From: an uncultured Pelagibacteraceae bacterium
GTDB lineage: Bacteria; Pseudomonadota; Alphaproteobacteria; Pelagibacterales; Pelagibacteraceae
Direction of reading: 5' to 3'
Assembly: GCA_902578325.1 (NCBI GenBank)
Contig: CACHCM010000001.1
Location: 83,439-146,614, forward strand
DNA: 63,176 nt
The translations under genes were made by a program, and so were the position numbers. Under the pieces are notes generated by a model, which searched no databases, was not told where the DNA came from, and was given only the letters and a program-made list of their open reading frames with translations. Shown piece after piece: positions 1 to 7,989 of this stretch; the first letter of the stretch is position 1; each line of letters begins with the position of its first letter.

Positions 1-2
1 AA

Positions 3-188
3 AGATTATATGTAATGGCTCCAAGACCAGGACGTATACATAAAGAGTACAACCTTCCATTTGCAGAAATGGGTCTTACACAAGACTTAAGAGAAATTAA
101 AAAAAATAAAGAATTTTCATCCACACGAGAAGAAATTTTATCCATGATTTGGAATATGGAAGAAGAAATAATGGGGAAAGAAAATTAA
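3..188 (+). CDS. ABC transporter ATP-binding protein, NitT/TauT type (C-terminal fragment, 5' end outside window)
   Basis: An open frame enters from the window edge and stops at 186-188. The visible 61 residues begin with RLYVMAPRPGRI, the usual post-H-loop segment of nitrate/taurine/sulfonate-type ATPases, followed by a charged helical tail. The Walker and signature motifs lie outside the window. The stop codon directly abuts the ATG of the permease gene at 189, so the two are translationally coupled partners that would energise uptake at the inner membrane. Family placement rests on this short motif and the neighbour. Confidence 0.75.
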   Translation, partial: RLYVMAPRPGRIHKEYNLPFAEMGLTQDLREIKKNKEFSSTREEILSMIWNMEEEIMGKEN

Positions 189-2114
189 ATGTTAACGCAA
201 TTTGTAACCATCTTAATATTTGTAGCTGTAATTGGATGTATTCTTTATGGAAGAAGATTAATTAGAACTGAAAAAGTTGATGCTGTCTTTGGTAATCCAG
301 AAAGAGCTAAAGGTGGAACACACTGGGTAATTGTCGGTAGTAGTGCAATCCTGATGCTATGGCTTTATTATTCATGGGATATAGCAAAAGGTTTTTATCC
401 AAAATCAGCAAATGAATTATGCCAGGTTGCTAAAATTAATGAGTCGTTATTAGGTTTAAAATATCAGTTCCCTATTGAAGAAAGAGAATTCAAAAGCACA
501 TCTATTATTAAAATTGAAAATAAAAATCTTGTAAAAATTGCAAATGAAATAAAAGCATCTCCAGATCTAAATGATCAACAAAAAACAATCCTTGTTAGCT
601 ACATTGATAGAACTTCTAAATTAATTCCTTTTTTAACAAGTGAAGAATTAATGGAAATGGATACCAAAATTAAACTTAAAGAAATGACAGAAGAAATAAA
701 ACTTCTAAGTTTTAATTTCCAAAAGAAAGATTATCCTTTTGAAACAGATGCTCAGAAAACTGAAAGACAAAAACTTATTGATGAACAAGGTGGTTGGGGT
801 ATTACAACAATAGATTCTGGGAGTGGTTCTATTGAAAATACTATTGAAATACCTACTGCACCTCAAACTAATAAAGGCTTAAAATTTCATGCAGCTGCAG
901 TAGAACTAAAAAAAATTGACGACAAATTTTTCAAATTAAAAAATCATAACCCACAGTTTAAAAATTCAATAAAGCAACTTAAAGATGATATTAAAGCTTA
1001 CAGAAAAGGATTAGATGATAGTGAGGAAATAGCATCTGACTATGCAAAAAATATTGTTAAAATTGCAAGAAGAATAGAGTTTGCAAGTATCTATCCTCCT
1101 AATGCATTAAATGAAATGCAAGCAGCAATAATTGAGTTTGATGAATTGCAAAATAAAGAGCAAGGTGGATTAAGATTAATTGATATTCTTCTATTTCCAG
1201 CAGGAACAATTGTAGCAAGTGGACCAACATGTTCTGAACAAGGTTCAGGTAGATGGTTACCTAAACCATCAGATACATTTAATAAGTTTATATTGATGTC
1301 TAAACCAAGTGTTGGATACAAAAATATTCCTCTTTTATGGATTGAGATGGTTGATGTAAGTAAAATGATCGGATTTATTTTACCTGATTGGATAGCAGAT
1401 ATGTTGCCTGGGGAATATCCAGTGCATACAAAAGATGGAATTGTAAAAGAAAACTTTAAAAGTAACGTTTTAAAAGTTGTTACTGGTGACTTTAAATTAT
1501 TTAAAATGCCTGTTCCATATGGACACATATGGGACTCATTCTTAAGGGTATTTTTAGGTTTAGTTTTTGGAATTCTTATTGGGGTGCCATTAGGATTGTT
1601 TATGGGTCTAAATCGATTTGCTAAAGGCTTCTTTGATCCTTTAATCGAGTTATACAGACCCGTTCCGCCGTTAGCTTGGGCACCGTTGATTATTTCAGTT
1701 CTTGGAATAGATAATACGGGTAAAATATTTTTATTATTCATGGTCTCACTTTCAATTATGATTATTTCTGCAAGAGCTGGTGCATCAGGAACACAGCTTT
1801 CAAAAATACATGCTGCACATTCATTAGGGGCTACTAAAAAACAAATTTTAAGATATGTGATTTTCCCTAATTCACTCCCTGAAATTCTTACAGGAATTAG
1901 AGTTGCTGTTGGTATGTGCTGGGGAACACTTGTTGCTGCAGAGTTTTTAGCAGGAACAACAGGTATCGGTTTTGTTGAAAATGTTGCTAAAAAGTACTTC
2001 CAATATGAGGTGATCTGGATAACGATATTTATTATGGGTCTACTAGGTCTTTTATTTGATATTACATTAAGAAAAATAATTGATAAAACTATTCCTTGGC
2101 GTGGAAAAGGATAA
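189..2114 (+). CDS. ABC transporter permease, TauC/SsuC family, with large N-terminal extension
   Basis: Inner-membrane permease of 641 residues. The last 200 residues (about 440-635) form a standard binding-protein-dependent transport domain with the EAA loop (AAHSLGATKKQ near residue 541) that contacts the ATPase. TauC proteins are usually about 250-300 residues. Here the first 430 residues add two hydrophobic segments (about 4-20 and 46-65) and a long charged, helical, probably periplasmic region. The gene follows the ATPase with no gap and precedes an Ldh2-family dehydrogenase by 16 bases. Substrate is inferred from context to be an organosulfonate such as taurine or dihydroxypropanesulfonate; nitrate, bicarbonate or another small anion is not excluded. 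Confidence 0.85.
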   Translation: MLTQFVTILIFVAVIGCILYGRRLIRTEKVDAVFGNPERAKGGTHWVIVGSSAILMLWLYYSWDIAKGFYPKSANELCQVAKINESLLGLKYQFPIEEREFKSTSIIKIENKNLVKIANEIKASPDLNDQQKTILVSYIDRTSKLIPFLTSEELMEMDTKIKLKEMTEEIKLLSFNFQKKDYPFETDAQKTERQKLIDEQGGWGITTIDSGSGSIENTIEIPTAPQTNKGLKFHAAAVELKKIDDKFFKLKNHNPQFKNSIKQLKDDIKAYRKGLDDSEEIASDYAKNIVKIARRIEFASIYPPNALNEMQAAIIEFDELQNKEQGGLRLIDILLFPAGTIVASGPTCSEQGSGRWLPKPSDTFNKFILMSKPSVGYKNIPLLWIEMVDVSKMIGFILPDWIADMLPGEYPVHTKDGIVKENFKSNVLKVVTGDFKLFKMPVPYGHIWDSFLRVFLGLVFGILIGVPLGLFMGLNRFAKGFFDPLIELYRPVPPLAWAPLIISVLGIDNTGKIFLLFMVSLSIMIISARAGASGTQLSKIHAAHSLGATKKQILRYVIFPNSLPEILTGIRVAVGMCWGTLVAAEFLAGTTGIGFVENVAKKYFQYEVIWITIFIMGLLGLLFDITLRKIIDKTIPWRGKG

Positions 2115-2130
2115 ATGTTAAGGGGATGAA

Positions 2131-3135
2131 ATGAAGACCCCAGTTTTAAAAAAACAAGTCATTAAAATATTCCAAAAATTTGGTCTAAGTAAAGATCATG
2201 CTTTAATTTCTACTAATGCATTAATTAATGCTGAATTAGTTGGTGCATATGGTCATGGTTTATCAAGACTTAAGATGTACTGTGATCGAATTTCTAAAAA
2301 AGTAATTAATCCAAAACCAAAAATTAAAATTAAAAAAATTTCTAATTCAATTTCTCATATTGATTCAAATAATAGTATTGGTTTTGTTGCAGCTGATTTA
2401 GCAATTAAAACTGCAATTAAGCACGCACAAAAAACTGGAATAGGAATGGTGGCAGTCAAAAACAGTGGTCACTATGGTTTATCAGGTTATTACGCAGAAC
2501 AAGCGGTAAAGAAAAATTTAATTACAATGATCTATACAAATGCTCCACCTGCGGTTGCTCCACATGGTGCATTAAAAACTTTATTTGGAACAAATCCAAT
2601 TTGTTTTGGGTCCCCCACTGGTTCTAAAATTCCATTTATTTTAGATACATCAATTTCAATGATTAATAGAGGAAAAATAAGAGTTGCAGCAAGAAACAAT
2701 CAATCAATTTCTGCAGGAGTTGCTTTAGATAAATTTGGCAAACCAACTACAGATGCAAAAAAAGCTTTATCGGGAGTTCAATTACCAATTGCAGGTTTTA
2801 GAGGTTCAGGACTTGCTTGGATGGTAGATATATTAAGTGGAGTTTTAACTGGAGGAAATCACGCAGGAAGAGTTAAAGATCCATTTGATGATTTTTCAGG
2901 TCCACAAAATATAGGACATTTATTTATTACTTTTAAAGCAAATTTATTTCAAAAAAATTACAACCAAAGAATTAAAGATAATATTAAAACAATAAAAAAA
3001 CTTCCTAAGATAAAAGGTGTTAAGGAAATAATGTATCCAGGACAAAATAAATATGCCCGGTATAAAAATAACTCAAAAAAAGAAATTTCTATACCGGATA
3101 TAATAAAGAAAGATTTGGAAACCTTAATAAGTTAA
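2131..3135 (+). CDS. Ldh2/YlbC-family NAD(P)-dependent 2-hydroxyacid dehydrogenase (possible sulfolactate dehydrogenase)
   Basis: This 334-residue protein belongs to the malate/L-lactate/sulfolactate dehydrogenase family (COG2055). Visible motifs are YGHGLSRL near residue 46, NSGHYGLSGYYAEQ near 111, a DTSISMINRGKI segment and GFRGSGLAWMVD. The family contains ComC/SlcC, which interconverts sulfolactate and sulfopyruvate, as well as malate, ureidoglycolate and 2,3-diketogulonate reductases. Its place between a TauC-like permease and the HpsN-like and phosphotransacetylase genes makes sulfolactate a reasonable substrate, but that is inference. It is preceded by an AAGGGGATGAAATG ribosome-binding region and overlaps the convergent small gene by 12 bases. 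Confidence 0.8.
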   Translation: MKTPVLKKQVIKIFQKFGLSKDHALISTNALINAELVGAYGHGLSRLKMYCDRISKKVINPKPKIKIKKISNSISHIDSNNSIGFVAADLAIKTAIKHAQKTGIGMVAVKNSGHYGLSGYYAEQAVKKNLITMIYTNAPPAVAPHGALKTLFGTNPICFGSPTGSKIPFILDTSISMINRGKIRVAARNNQSISAGVALDKFGKPTTDAKKALSGVQLPIAGFRGSGLAWMVDILSGVLTGGNHAGRVKDPFDDFSGPQNIGHLFITFKANLFQKNYNQRIKDNIKTIKKLPKIKGVKEIMYPGQNKYARYKNNSKKEISIPDIIKKDLETLIS

Positions 3136-3321
3136 CATCGTTAGAGCACCCAAAGAAACGATAACAGATGATAAAATTATTGTTCGTTTAACTTTTTCCT
3201 TCTTTTTTTCTTCTAGAAGTCTTTGCTTTAGAACATCCACATTAACCCTTTTTGGAGTTTCGAAATGTTGAGAGGGGGTCTCTTCAATCTCAGATGTTCT
3301 ATGTAAGCTTTCTGTACTCAT
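3124..3321 (-). CDS. Small tail-anchored membrane protein, function unknown
   Basis: A 65-residue frame on the minus strand. The N-terminal two thirds is polar and charged, with a Glu/Lys-rich helical stretch (about residues 28-45), followed by one hydrophobic C-terminal segment (about 47-64) ending in a short tail. The layout suggests a single-span protein with its N terminus in the cytoplasm. It overlaps the end of the Ldh2-family gene, as convergent genes generally do here, and lies divergent to the regulator at 3437 with a 115-base spacer, both of which support it being a real gene. No family was recognised. Confidence 0.5.
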   Translation of the reverse strand: MSTESLHRTSEIEETPSQHFETPKRVNVDVLKQRLLEEKKKEKVKRTIILSSVIVSLGALTMLTY

Positions 3322-3436
3322 ATTTCGTTTATAAATTTAATTTTAATCATTATTAGTTAAACTTTTACATACTAGGGTTGTCCAAAATGGGTTGACTCTA
3401 ATTTCACTTTTGTTCATATTGGGTTTTTTTTAAAAT

Positions 3437-4399
3437 ATGAACTCTTTACCAAGTATTTCTGAACATATTGATGAAAAAGTAATCAATAAAGTAATTCAAG
3501 ATAATTTTGCCGCACTTGCACCCGCTTATTTTACTTTAACAAGCAACTGGTTTGTAAGAGCCTATGATCATTATAAAGACATAGATAAGTTTGTCCTCAT
3601 TATATATTTGATACATCAAGACCTTATATATTTCAGACAAAATGGAGTAAAAATTAACTATGAAACATTTTATAAGGATAAACCAATCGAAATTAATAAA
3701 ATTAATATTTCAGACATCTCAAAAGATCTAGGAATTCCGAAAGAAAGTATTAGAAGAAAAGTTTTAGAATTAGAAAAACTAAAAGTAATTAAAAGAACTG
3801 GTAAGAAAATGTTTGTTGTTCGAGATACGCTTTACTCAGCTAAAGCGGTAGACACTCTTACAGAGGTTGCTAATATCTTGTATGAATTTAATAAAATTTT
3901 AAAAAAAGAAAAATTAGTAACCGAAGTTTACTCAGTTAAAGAAATAATATTAGCAATAAAAGAAAACTTTTCTTATTGCTTGTATCAGTTTAATAAATTT
4001 TGGTTTATTTTTATAAAAAGGTGGAGAGAAGAACTAAAAGATTTAGAAGTTTTTGCAATCGGCATGGTTGTACTAATAAATACAATTAAAAATCCAAAAT
4101 TTACTCCAAAAAAACAACATTTAGATTCATATAGAAAAGAGATTCGGGGCTCGGATAAAAGAGGAGTTAATGCCATGTCAATTTCTGAGATAACTGGTAT
4201 TCCTAGACCTACAGTTGTTAGAAAAATAAAATATTTAGTTGATAAAAAATTTCTTCATATAAATGATAAAAAATTAATTATATACAATGCGAAAGATAGT
4301 GCTTTTGTGACAACAAAGGGAATGGTGAATAAAAATATGCTTAGCTTAAGCCATTTTATTTATAAAGTTTTTAATCAAATAAGAATAATCAACACTTAA
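3437..4399 (+). CDS. Putative transcriptional regulator with two winged-HTH domains
   Basis: This 320-residue protein carries two helix-turn-helix segments: one at about residues 89-128 (ISDISKDLGIPKESIRRKV) and one at about 243-285 (SISEITGIPRPTVVRKI), each followed by a beta-wing-like stretch. Between them is a helical region rich in aromatic and basic residues. Two DNA-binding domains in one chain could let a monomer bind a repeat. I do not recognise a named family. It sits between the transporter/dehydrogenase genes and the phosphotransacetylase/HpsN-like genes, so it may control the sulfonate locus. Its 3' end overlaps the convergent BASS gene by 4 bases. Confidence 0.65.
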   Translation: MNSLPSISEHIDEKVINKVIQDNFAALAPAYFTLTSNWFVRAYDHYKDIDKFVLIIYLIHQDLIYFRQNGVKINYETFYKDKPIEINKINISDISKDLGIPKESIRRKVLELEKLKVIKRTGKKMFVVRDTLYSAKAVDTLTEVANILYEFNKILKKEKLVTEVYSVKEIILAIKENFSYCLYQFNKFWFIFIKRWREELKDLEVFAIGMVVLINTIKNPKFTPKKQHLDSYRKEIRGSDKRGVNAMSISEITGIPRPTVVRKIKYLVDKKFLHINDKKLIIYNAKDSAFVTTKGMVNKNMLSLSHFIYKVFNQIRIINT

Positions 4400-5247
4400 T
4401 TAGACTTTCTTAAAAAATAAATAAAAATAAATCCTGTTATATACATGATTAGTGCATAAGCACCTGTTGGTAATGCGTACAATATATCTGTACCAAATAT
4501 TTGCGTAGATACAAATAAGGCTAACGTACCATTTTGTAATCCACATTCTAAAGCAATACACTTCATTTGTTTAACACCTGAAGCAAAAGCTTTTGCAATG
4601 TAATATGCGATAACCATCATTGAAATATTTAAAATTAAAGCAATTAAACCTGCTTGTTTGATAAAGCTAAGAATATTTTCTCTTTCTTCATAAAACGCTG
4701 CTACAAAAAAAATAATAAACAAAACTATGTTGAGTTTATTAAATATTTCAACTTTAGAAGATATAAAATTTTCAGCAAATTTTCTGATAATCATTCCTAA
4801 TATTACAGGTACTGTTACAACTAAAAACATTTTTAAAGCTATTCCTGTCATTGAAATATTTTGAGAAACTTCTGTTATTCCTAACATGTCTGCAGAAGTA
4901 AAAATTATTAAAGGAACTGTAATTATACTTAATAAACTAATTACAGCAGTTAAAGATATTGATAATGCAACATCACCATCAGCAAATTTAGTCATTACAT
5001 TGGATGTTACTCCACCAGGTGCTGCAGCTATGATCATAACCCCTATTGCTATTTCAGGTGGTGTTTTTAAAATTAAAATTAATAAGTATGCTACAATTGG
5101 AAGAATTATTAATTGAGAAATAAAACCAACAATAAAATCTTTTGGTGTTTTGAATACTCTTCCAAAGTCTTCCAGTTTTAATCCTAGGCCTAAGCCTAAC
5201 ATTATCAAGGCCAAAATAATTGGCGCAATTTTAATTACAATTTCCAA
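4396..5247 (-). CDS. BASS-family (bile acid:sodium symporter-like) transporter
   Basis: A 283-residue, very hydrophobic protein with about nine predicted membrane segments. Family motifs are visible: PGGVTSNVMTKFADGDVAL near residues 79-98 and ALECGLQNGTLA near 233-245, the conserved Gly/Asn-containing crossover regions of sodium:bile acid symporters. Bacterial members carry organic anions, including pantoate and 2-keto acids, with sodium. Divergent placement from the phosphotransacetylase gene (100-base spacer) inside the putative sulfonate locus suggests uptake or release of an organic anion related to it. Substrate unknown. Confidence 0.85.
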   Translation of the reverse strand: MEIVIKIAPIILALIMLGLGLGLKLEDFGRVFKTPKDFIVGFISQLIILPIVAYLLILILKTPPEIAIGVMIIAAAPGGVTSNVMTKFADGDVALSISLTAVISLLSIITVPLIIFTSADMLGITEVSQNISMTGIALKMFLVVTVPVILGMIIRKFAENFISSKVEIFNKLNIVLFIIFFVAAFYEERENILSFIKQAGLIALILNISMMVIAYYIAKAFASGVKQMKCIALECGLQNGTLALFVSTQIFGTDILYALPTGAYALIMYITGFIFIYFLRKSN

Positions 5248-5347
5248 AGTCTCCCCCGCTCAAGGCCAATTATATAAACTTGTTAAATTTATATAAAGAA
5301 TTTTTTTTATATACATGTTCAGTTTTTTCACTTATTTGTAGGAAAAA

Positions 5348-6259
5348 ATGCTTTCAAACAAAGAAATTGTCTGTCCAAACAACTTATTGGATTTAGCTCA
5401 TAAAAAAAAAGGAGTTAAAGTTGCAGTTGTAAATGCTGGCAAACCTTTGCCTATGTTATCCGTTCAAGACGCGGTTAATGAAAATTTAATTGAGCCCATA
5501 TTTATTGGTCATGAAGTAGAAATTCAAAAATGTGCTGAAGATATTAAATGGGATATTTCAAAATACGAGCTTATTCATGAGCCTGTGGAAAATGATACTG
5601 CTAAAATTGCAGCTAAATTAGCAAGTGAAGGCAAGGTACAAATAATAGTCAAAGGCCATATTCATACAGATGTCCTTATGAAAGAAGTACTTAAACGTGA
5701 ACATAATTTATTGGGAAAAACAAGATTAAGTCATATTTGGCATATGACTATCGGTAAAGATGATAAACCACTAATTATTACTGATGGAGCATTAAATGTT
5801 TTACCAAATGTTAAAACAAAAATGCATATTCTTAAGAATGTAGTAAATTTTTCAAATAGAATAGGAATAGAAAGACCAAAAATTTCCATATTATCTGCAA
5901 CAGAAGAGGTTTTAGAAAGTGTGCCAAGTTCAATTGAAGCTGCAGAAATTACTAAATTAGCGAAAGAAGAAAATTTAAATGCTGATGTTTTTGGTCCATT
6001 AGCATTTGACAATAGTATTTCAAAAAAGTCAGCAGCAATAAAGGGTATTAAAAACTTAGTTGCTGGTGAGGCAGATGTATTATTAGTTCCCAATGTAGAA
6101 GCTGGAAATGCTTTAGTAAAAATGCTTATATATTTTAGTGGTGCATGTGCCGCAGGAGTTGTTGTAGGTGGAAAAGTACCAGTGGTAATTACTAGTAGAT
6201 CTGATGAGGCTCAGGCACGATTGGCCTCTATTGCTGCAGCAGTAGTCGCTTTGGACTAA
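5348..6259 (+). CDS. Phosphate acetyltransferase / phosphate butyryltransferase family
   Basis: This 303-residue enzyme of the PTA_PTB family would exchange phosphate and CoA on an acyl group, for example acetyl phosphate + CoA to acetyl-CoA. Motifs include VKGHIHTDVLMKEVL near residue 101, LSATEEVLESVPSSIEA near 182 and a C-terminal block with VVITSRSDEAQARL near 278. It lacks the N-terminal domains of long Pta proteins. In organosulfonate pathways such a short Pta follows sulfoacetaldehyde acetyltransferase (Xsc), which releases acetyl phosphate. No xsc is in the window, so the link rests on the HpsN-like and transporter neighbours. Confidence 0.88.
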   Translation: MLSNKEIVCPNNLLDLAHKKKGVKVAVVNAGKPLPMLSVQDAVNENLIEPIFIGHEVEIQKCAEDIKWDISKYELIHEPVENDTAKIAAKLASEGKVQIIVKGHIHTDVLMKEVLKREHNLLGKTRLSHIWHMTIGKDDKPLIITDGALNVLPNVKTKMHILKNVVNFSNRIGIERPKISILSATEEVLESVPSSIEAAEITKLAKEENLNADVFGPLAFDNSISKKSAAIKGIKNLVAGEADVLLVPNVEAGNALVKMLIYFSGACAAGVVVGGKVPVVITSRSDEAQARLASIAAAVVALD

Positions 6260-6319
6260 ATGATTCATTGAATTTCAAAAAAAATTCATTTAAATAAACT
6301 GAAACTTTAAAGGAGAGAA

Positions 6320-7606
6320 ATGGCAATAACATATCTTAAAAGATCACCTAAAACCTCATCTACAGATGATACTAAAACAAGAGAAATAGTTGAAAATATT
6401 TTAAAAGACATTGAGAAAACTAAAGAAGAAGGATGTAAAGAACTTTCAAAAAAATTTGATAAATATGAAGGTGATGTAGTTATTTCTAAAGAAAAAATTG
6501 AAGAAATTAAAAAAAATTTAGATCAAAAAACTAAAGACGATATTCAATTTTCCCATGAAAGAGTTAGGAAATTTGCTGAAGCGCAATTAAAAAATTATGG
6601 TCAAGATTTTGAGGTTGAGTTATCTGATGGTCTATTTGCAGGTCAAAAACTAATTCCAATAAATACTGCTGGTTGTTATGTTCCAGCTGGTAGATACGCT
6701 CATATAGCATCTGCTGTAATGAGTGTGACAACAGCAAAAGTAGCAGGAGTTAAAAATATAATAGTCTGCAGCTCTCCTAAACCCGGTGTTGGTGTACATC
6801 CATCTATTGTTTATACAGCAGATTTATGTGGTGCAGATGTAATTATGAATTTAGGTGGTGTTCAAGCCATAGCAGCAATGACTAACGGATTATTTGGAAA
6901 TGCACCAGCTGATATTTTAGTTGGACCAGGAAATCAATTTGTTGCTGAAGCAAAAAGACTTTTATTTGGCAAAGTTGGTATTGATTTATTTGCTGGGCCT
7001 ACAGAAATTGCGGTGATTGCAGATGAAACAGCTGATCCTGAAATGGTTGCTTACGATTTAGTTGGACAAGCTGAGCATGGTTATAATTCTCCTGCATGGT
7101 TATTTACAAAAAGCAAAAAAATTGCTGATTATGTATTACAAAGAGTTCCTGAATTAATCGAAGATCTACCAGATTTACCGAGAGAAAATTCTGGTGCAGC
7201 ATGGAGAGATTATGGTGAGATAATATTGTGTGATACTGATGAAGAAATTGCAAAAGTTAGCGATGATTACGCGCCAGAACACTTGGAGGTTCAAACAAAA
7301 AATTTGCAATGGTATCATGATCGACTTAAGAATTATGGCTCTTTATTTATAGGCGAAGAAACAACAGTAGCTTATGGTGACAAATGCTCAGGTACAAATC
7401 ATATTTTACCAACCAAAGGTGCTGGAAAATATACAGGCGGTTTATTTGTAGGAAAATTTATCAAAACACTTAGCTTCCAAAGAATGAGTAAAGAAGCAAC
7501 AAAAGAAGTGGGAGCAGCTTGTGCTAGAATTTCTAGGTATGAAGGTATGGAAGCTCATGCCAGAACTGGTGATGTCAGATTAAGAAAATACGGATTTTCA
7601 AACTAA
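6320..7606 (+). CDS. hpsN: Histidinol dehydrogenase family enzyme, probable sulfopropanediol (DHPS) 3-dehydrogenase, HpsN-like
   Basis: This 428-residue HisD-family NAD-dependent dehydrogenase retains the catalytic and zinc-binding set: GQAEHG near residue 251, DYAPEHLEV near 326, YGDKCSGTNHILPT near 367 and EGMEAHART near 410. The glycine-rich segment reads GCYVPAGRYAHIASAVM rather than the GxYVPGGTAxYPS of biosynthetic HisD, the pattern I associate with the HpsN branch that oxidises 2,3-dihydroxypropane-1-sulfonate to sulfolactate. It sits beside a phosphotransacetylase and a TauC-like permease, not in a his operon. Start has a clear AAAGGAGAG site. Alternative: a HisD paralogue acting on another amino- or polyhydroxy-alcohol. 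Confidence 0.75.
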   Translation: MAITYLKRSPKTSSTDDTKTREIVENILKDIEKTKEEGCKELSKKFDKYEGDVVISKEKIEEIKKNLDQKTKDDIQFSHERVRKFAEAQLKNYGQDFEVELSDGLFAGQKLIPINTAGCYVPAGRYAHIASAVMSVTTAKVAGVKNIIVCSSPKPGVGVHPSIVYTADLCGADVIMNLGGVQAIAAMTNGLFGNAPADILVGPGNQFVAEAKRLLFGKVGIDLFAGPTEIAVIADETADPEMVAYDLVGQAEHGYNSPAWLFTKSKKIADYVLQRVPELIEDLPDLPRENSGAAWRDYGEIILCDTDEEIAKVSDDYAPEHLEVQTKNLQWYHDRLKNYGSLFIGEETTVAYGDKCSGTNHILPTKGAGKYTGGLFVGKFIKTLSFQRMSKEATKEVGAACARISRYEGMEAHARTGDVRLRKYGFSN

Positions 7607-7623
7607 TTGGAAAAGGATTACAT

Positions 7624-7989
7624 ATGAAAAAATTTGACGAGTTAATGAGTGTTGGAAGTGAGATAGAAAATATTACTGCAGAAGAAGCAAAACAAAAATT
7701 AAATGACTCTAATGTCCAATTTATTGACGTAAGAGATAAAGAAAGCTTTTCTAAGGGCACAATAGGAAATGCTATTCATATGGATAGAGGATTACTAGAA
7801 TTTTATTTAGCAGAAGGAAGTCCTCTAGAAAACGATATTTTTAAAAATAATCCAGATAAAGAATTTGTAGTTTTTTGTGGTGTAGGTGGTCAGGGCACTC
7901 TTGCTACTAAAACTATGAAAGATATGGGAGTTAAAAATGTTAAAAATATTTCTGGTGGAATGGCCGCATGGGAAAAAATAAAAGATTAA
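7624..7989 (+). CDS. Rhodanese-like domain protein
   Basis: A 121-residue single rhodanese domain. The segment VQFIDVRDKESFSKGTIGNA (about residues 33-52) and the C-terminal NISGGMAAWEKI are family signatures. The active-site loop is FCGVGGQGTLAT near residue 80, with the sulfur-accepting cysteine present. It probably handles sulfane sulfur in the cytoplasm. It follows the HpsN-like gene by 17 bases with an AAAAGGA site, so it is likely part of the same transcript and may link to sulfur released from sulfonates. Its stop overlaps the convergent hydrolase gene by 4 bases. Confidence 0.85.
   Translation: MKKFDELMSVGSEIENITAEEAKQKLNDSNVQFIDVRDKESFSKGTIGNAIHMDRGLLEFYLAEGSPLENDIFKNNPDKEFVVFCGVGGQGTLATKTMKDMGVKNVKNISGGMAAWEKIKD

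Noticed and set aside
1091..1741. 216-codon open frame on the minus strand
   Set aside because: Lies wholly inside the permease gene in antisense, with no family motif and a Pro/Asn/Ile-rich composition typical of shadow frames.
5731..6093. 120-codon minus-strand frame
   Set aside because: Antisense to the well supported phosphotransacetylase gene and without recognisable features.
6320..7606. Biosynthetic histidinol dehydrogenase (hisD)
   Set aside because: Catalytic residues fit the superfamily, but the glycine-rich segment and the sulfonate-type neighbours fit HpsN better; a tree is needed to settle it.
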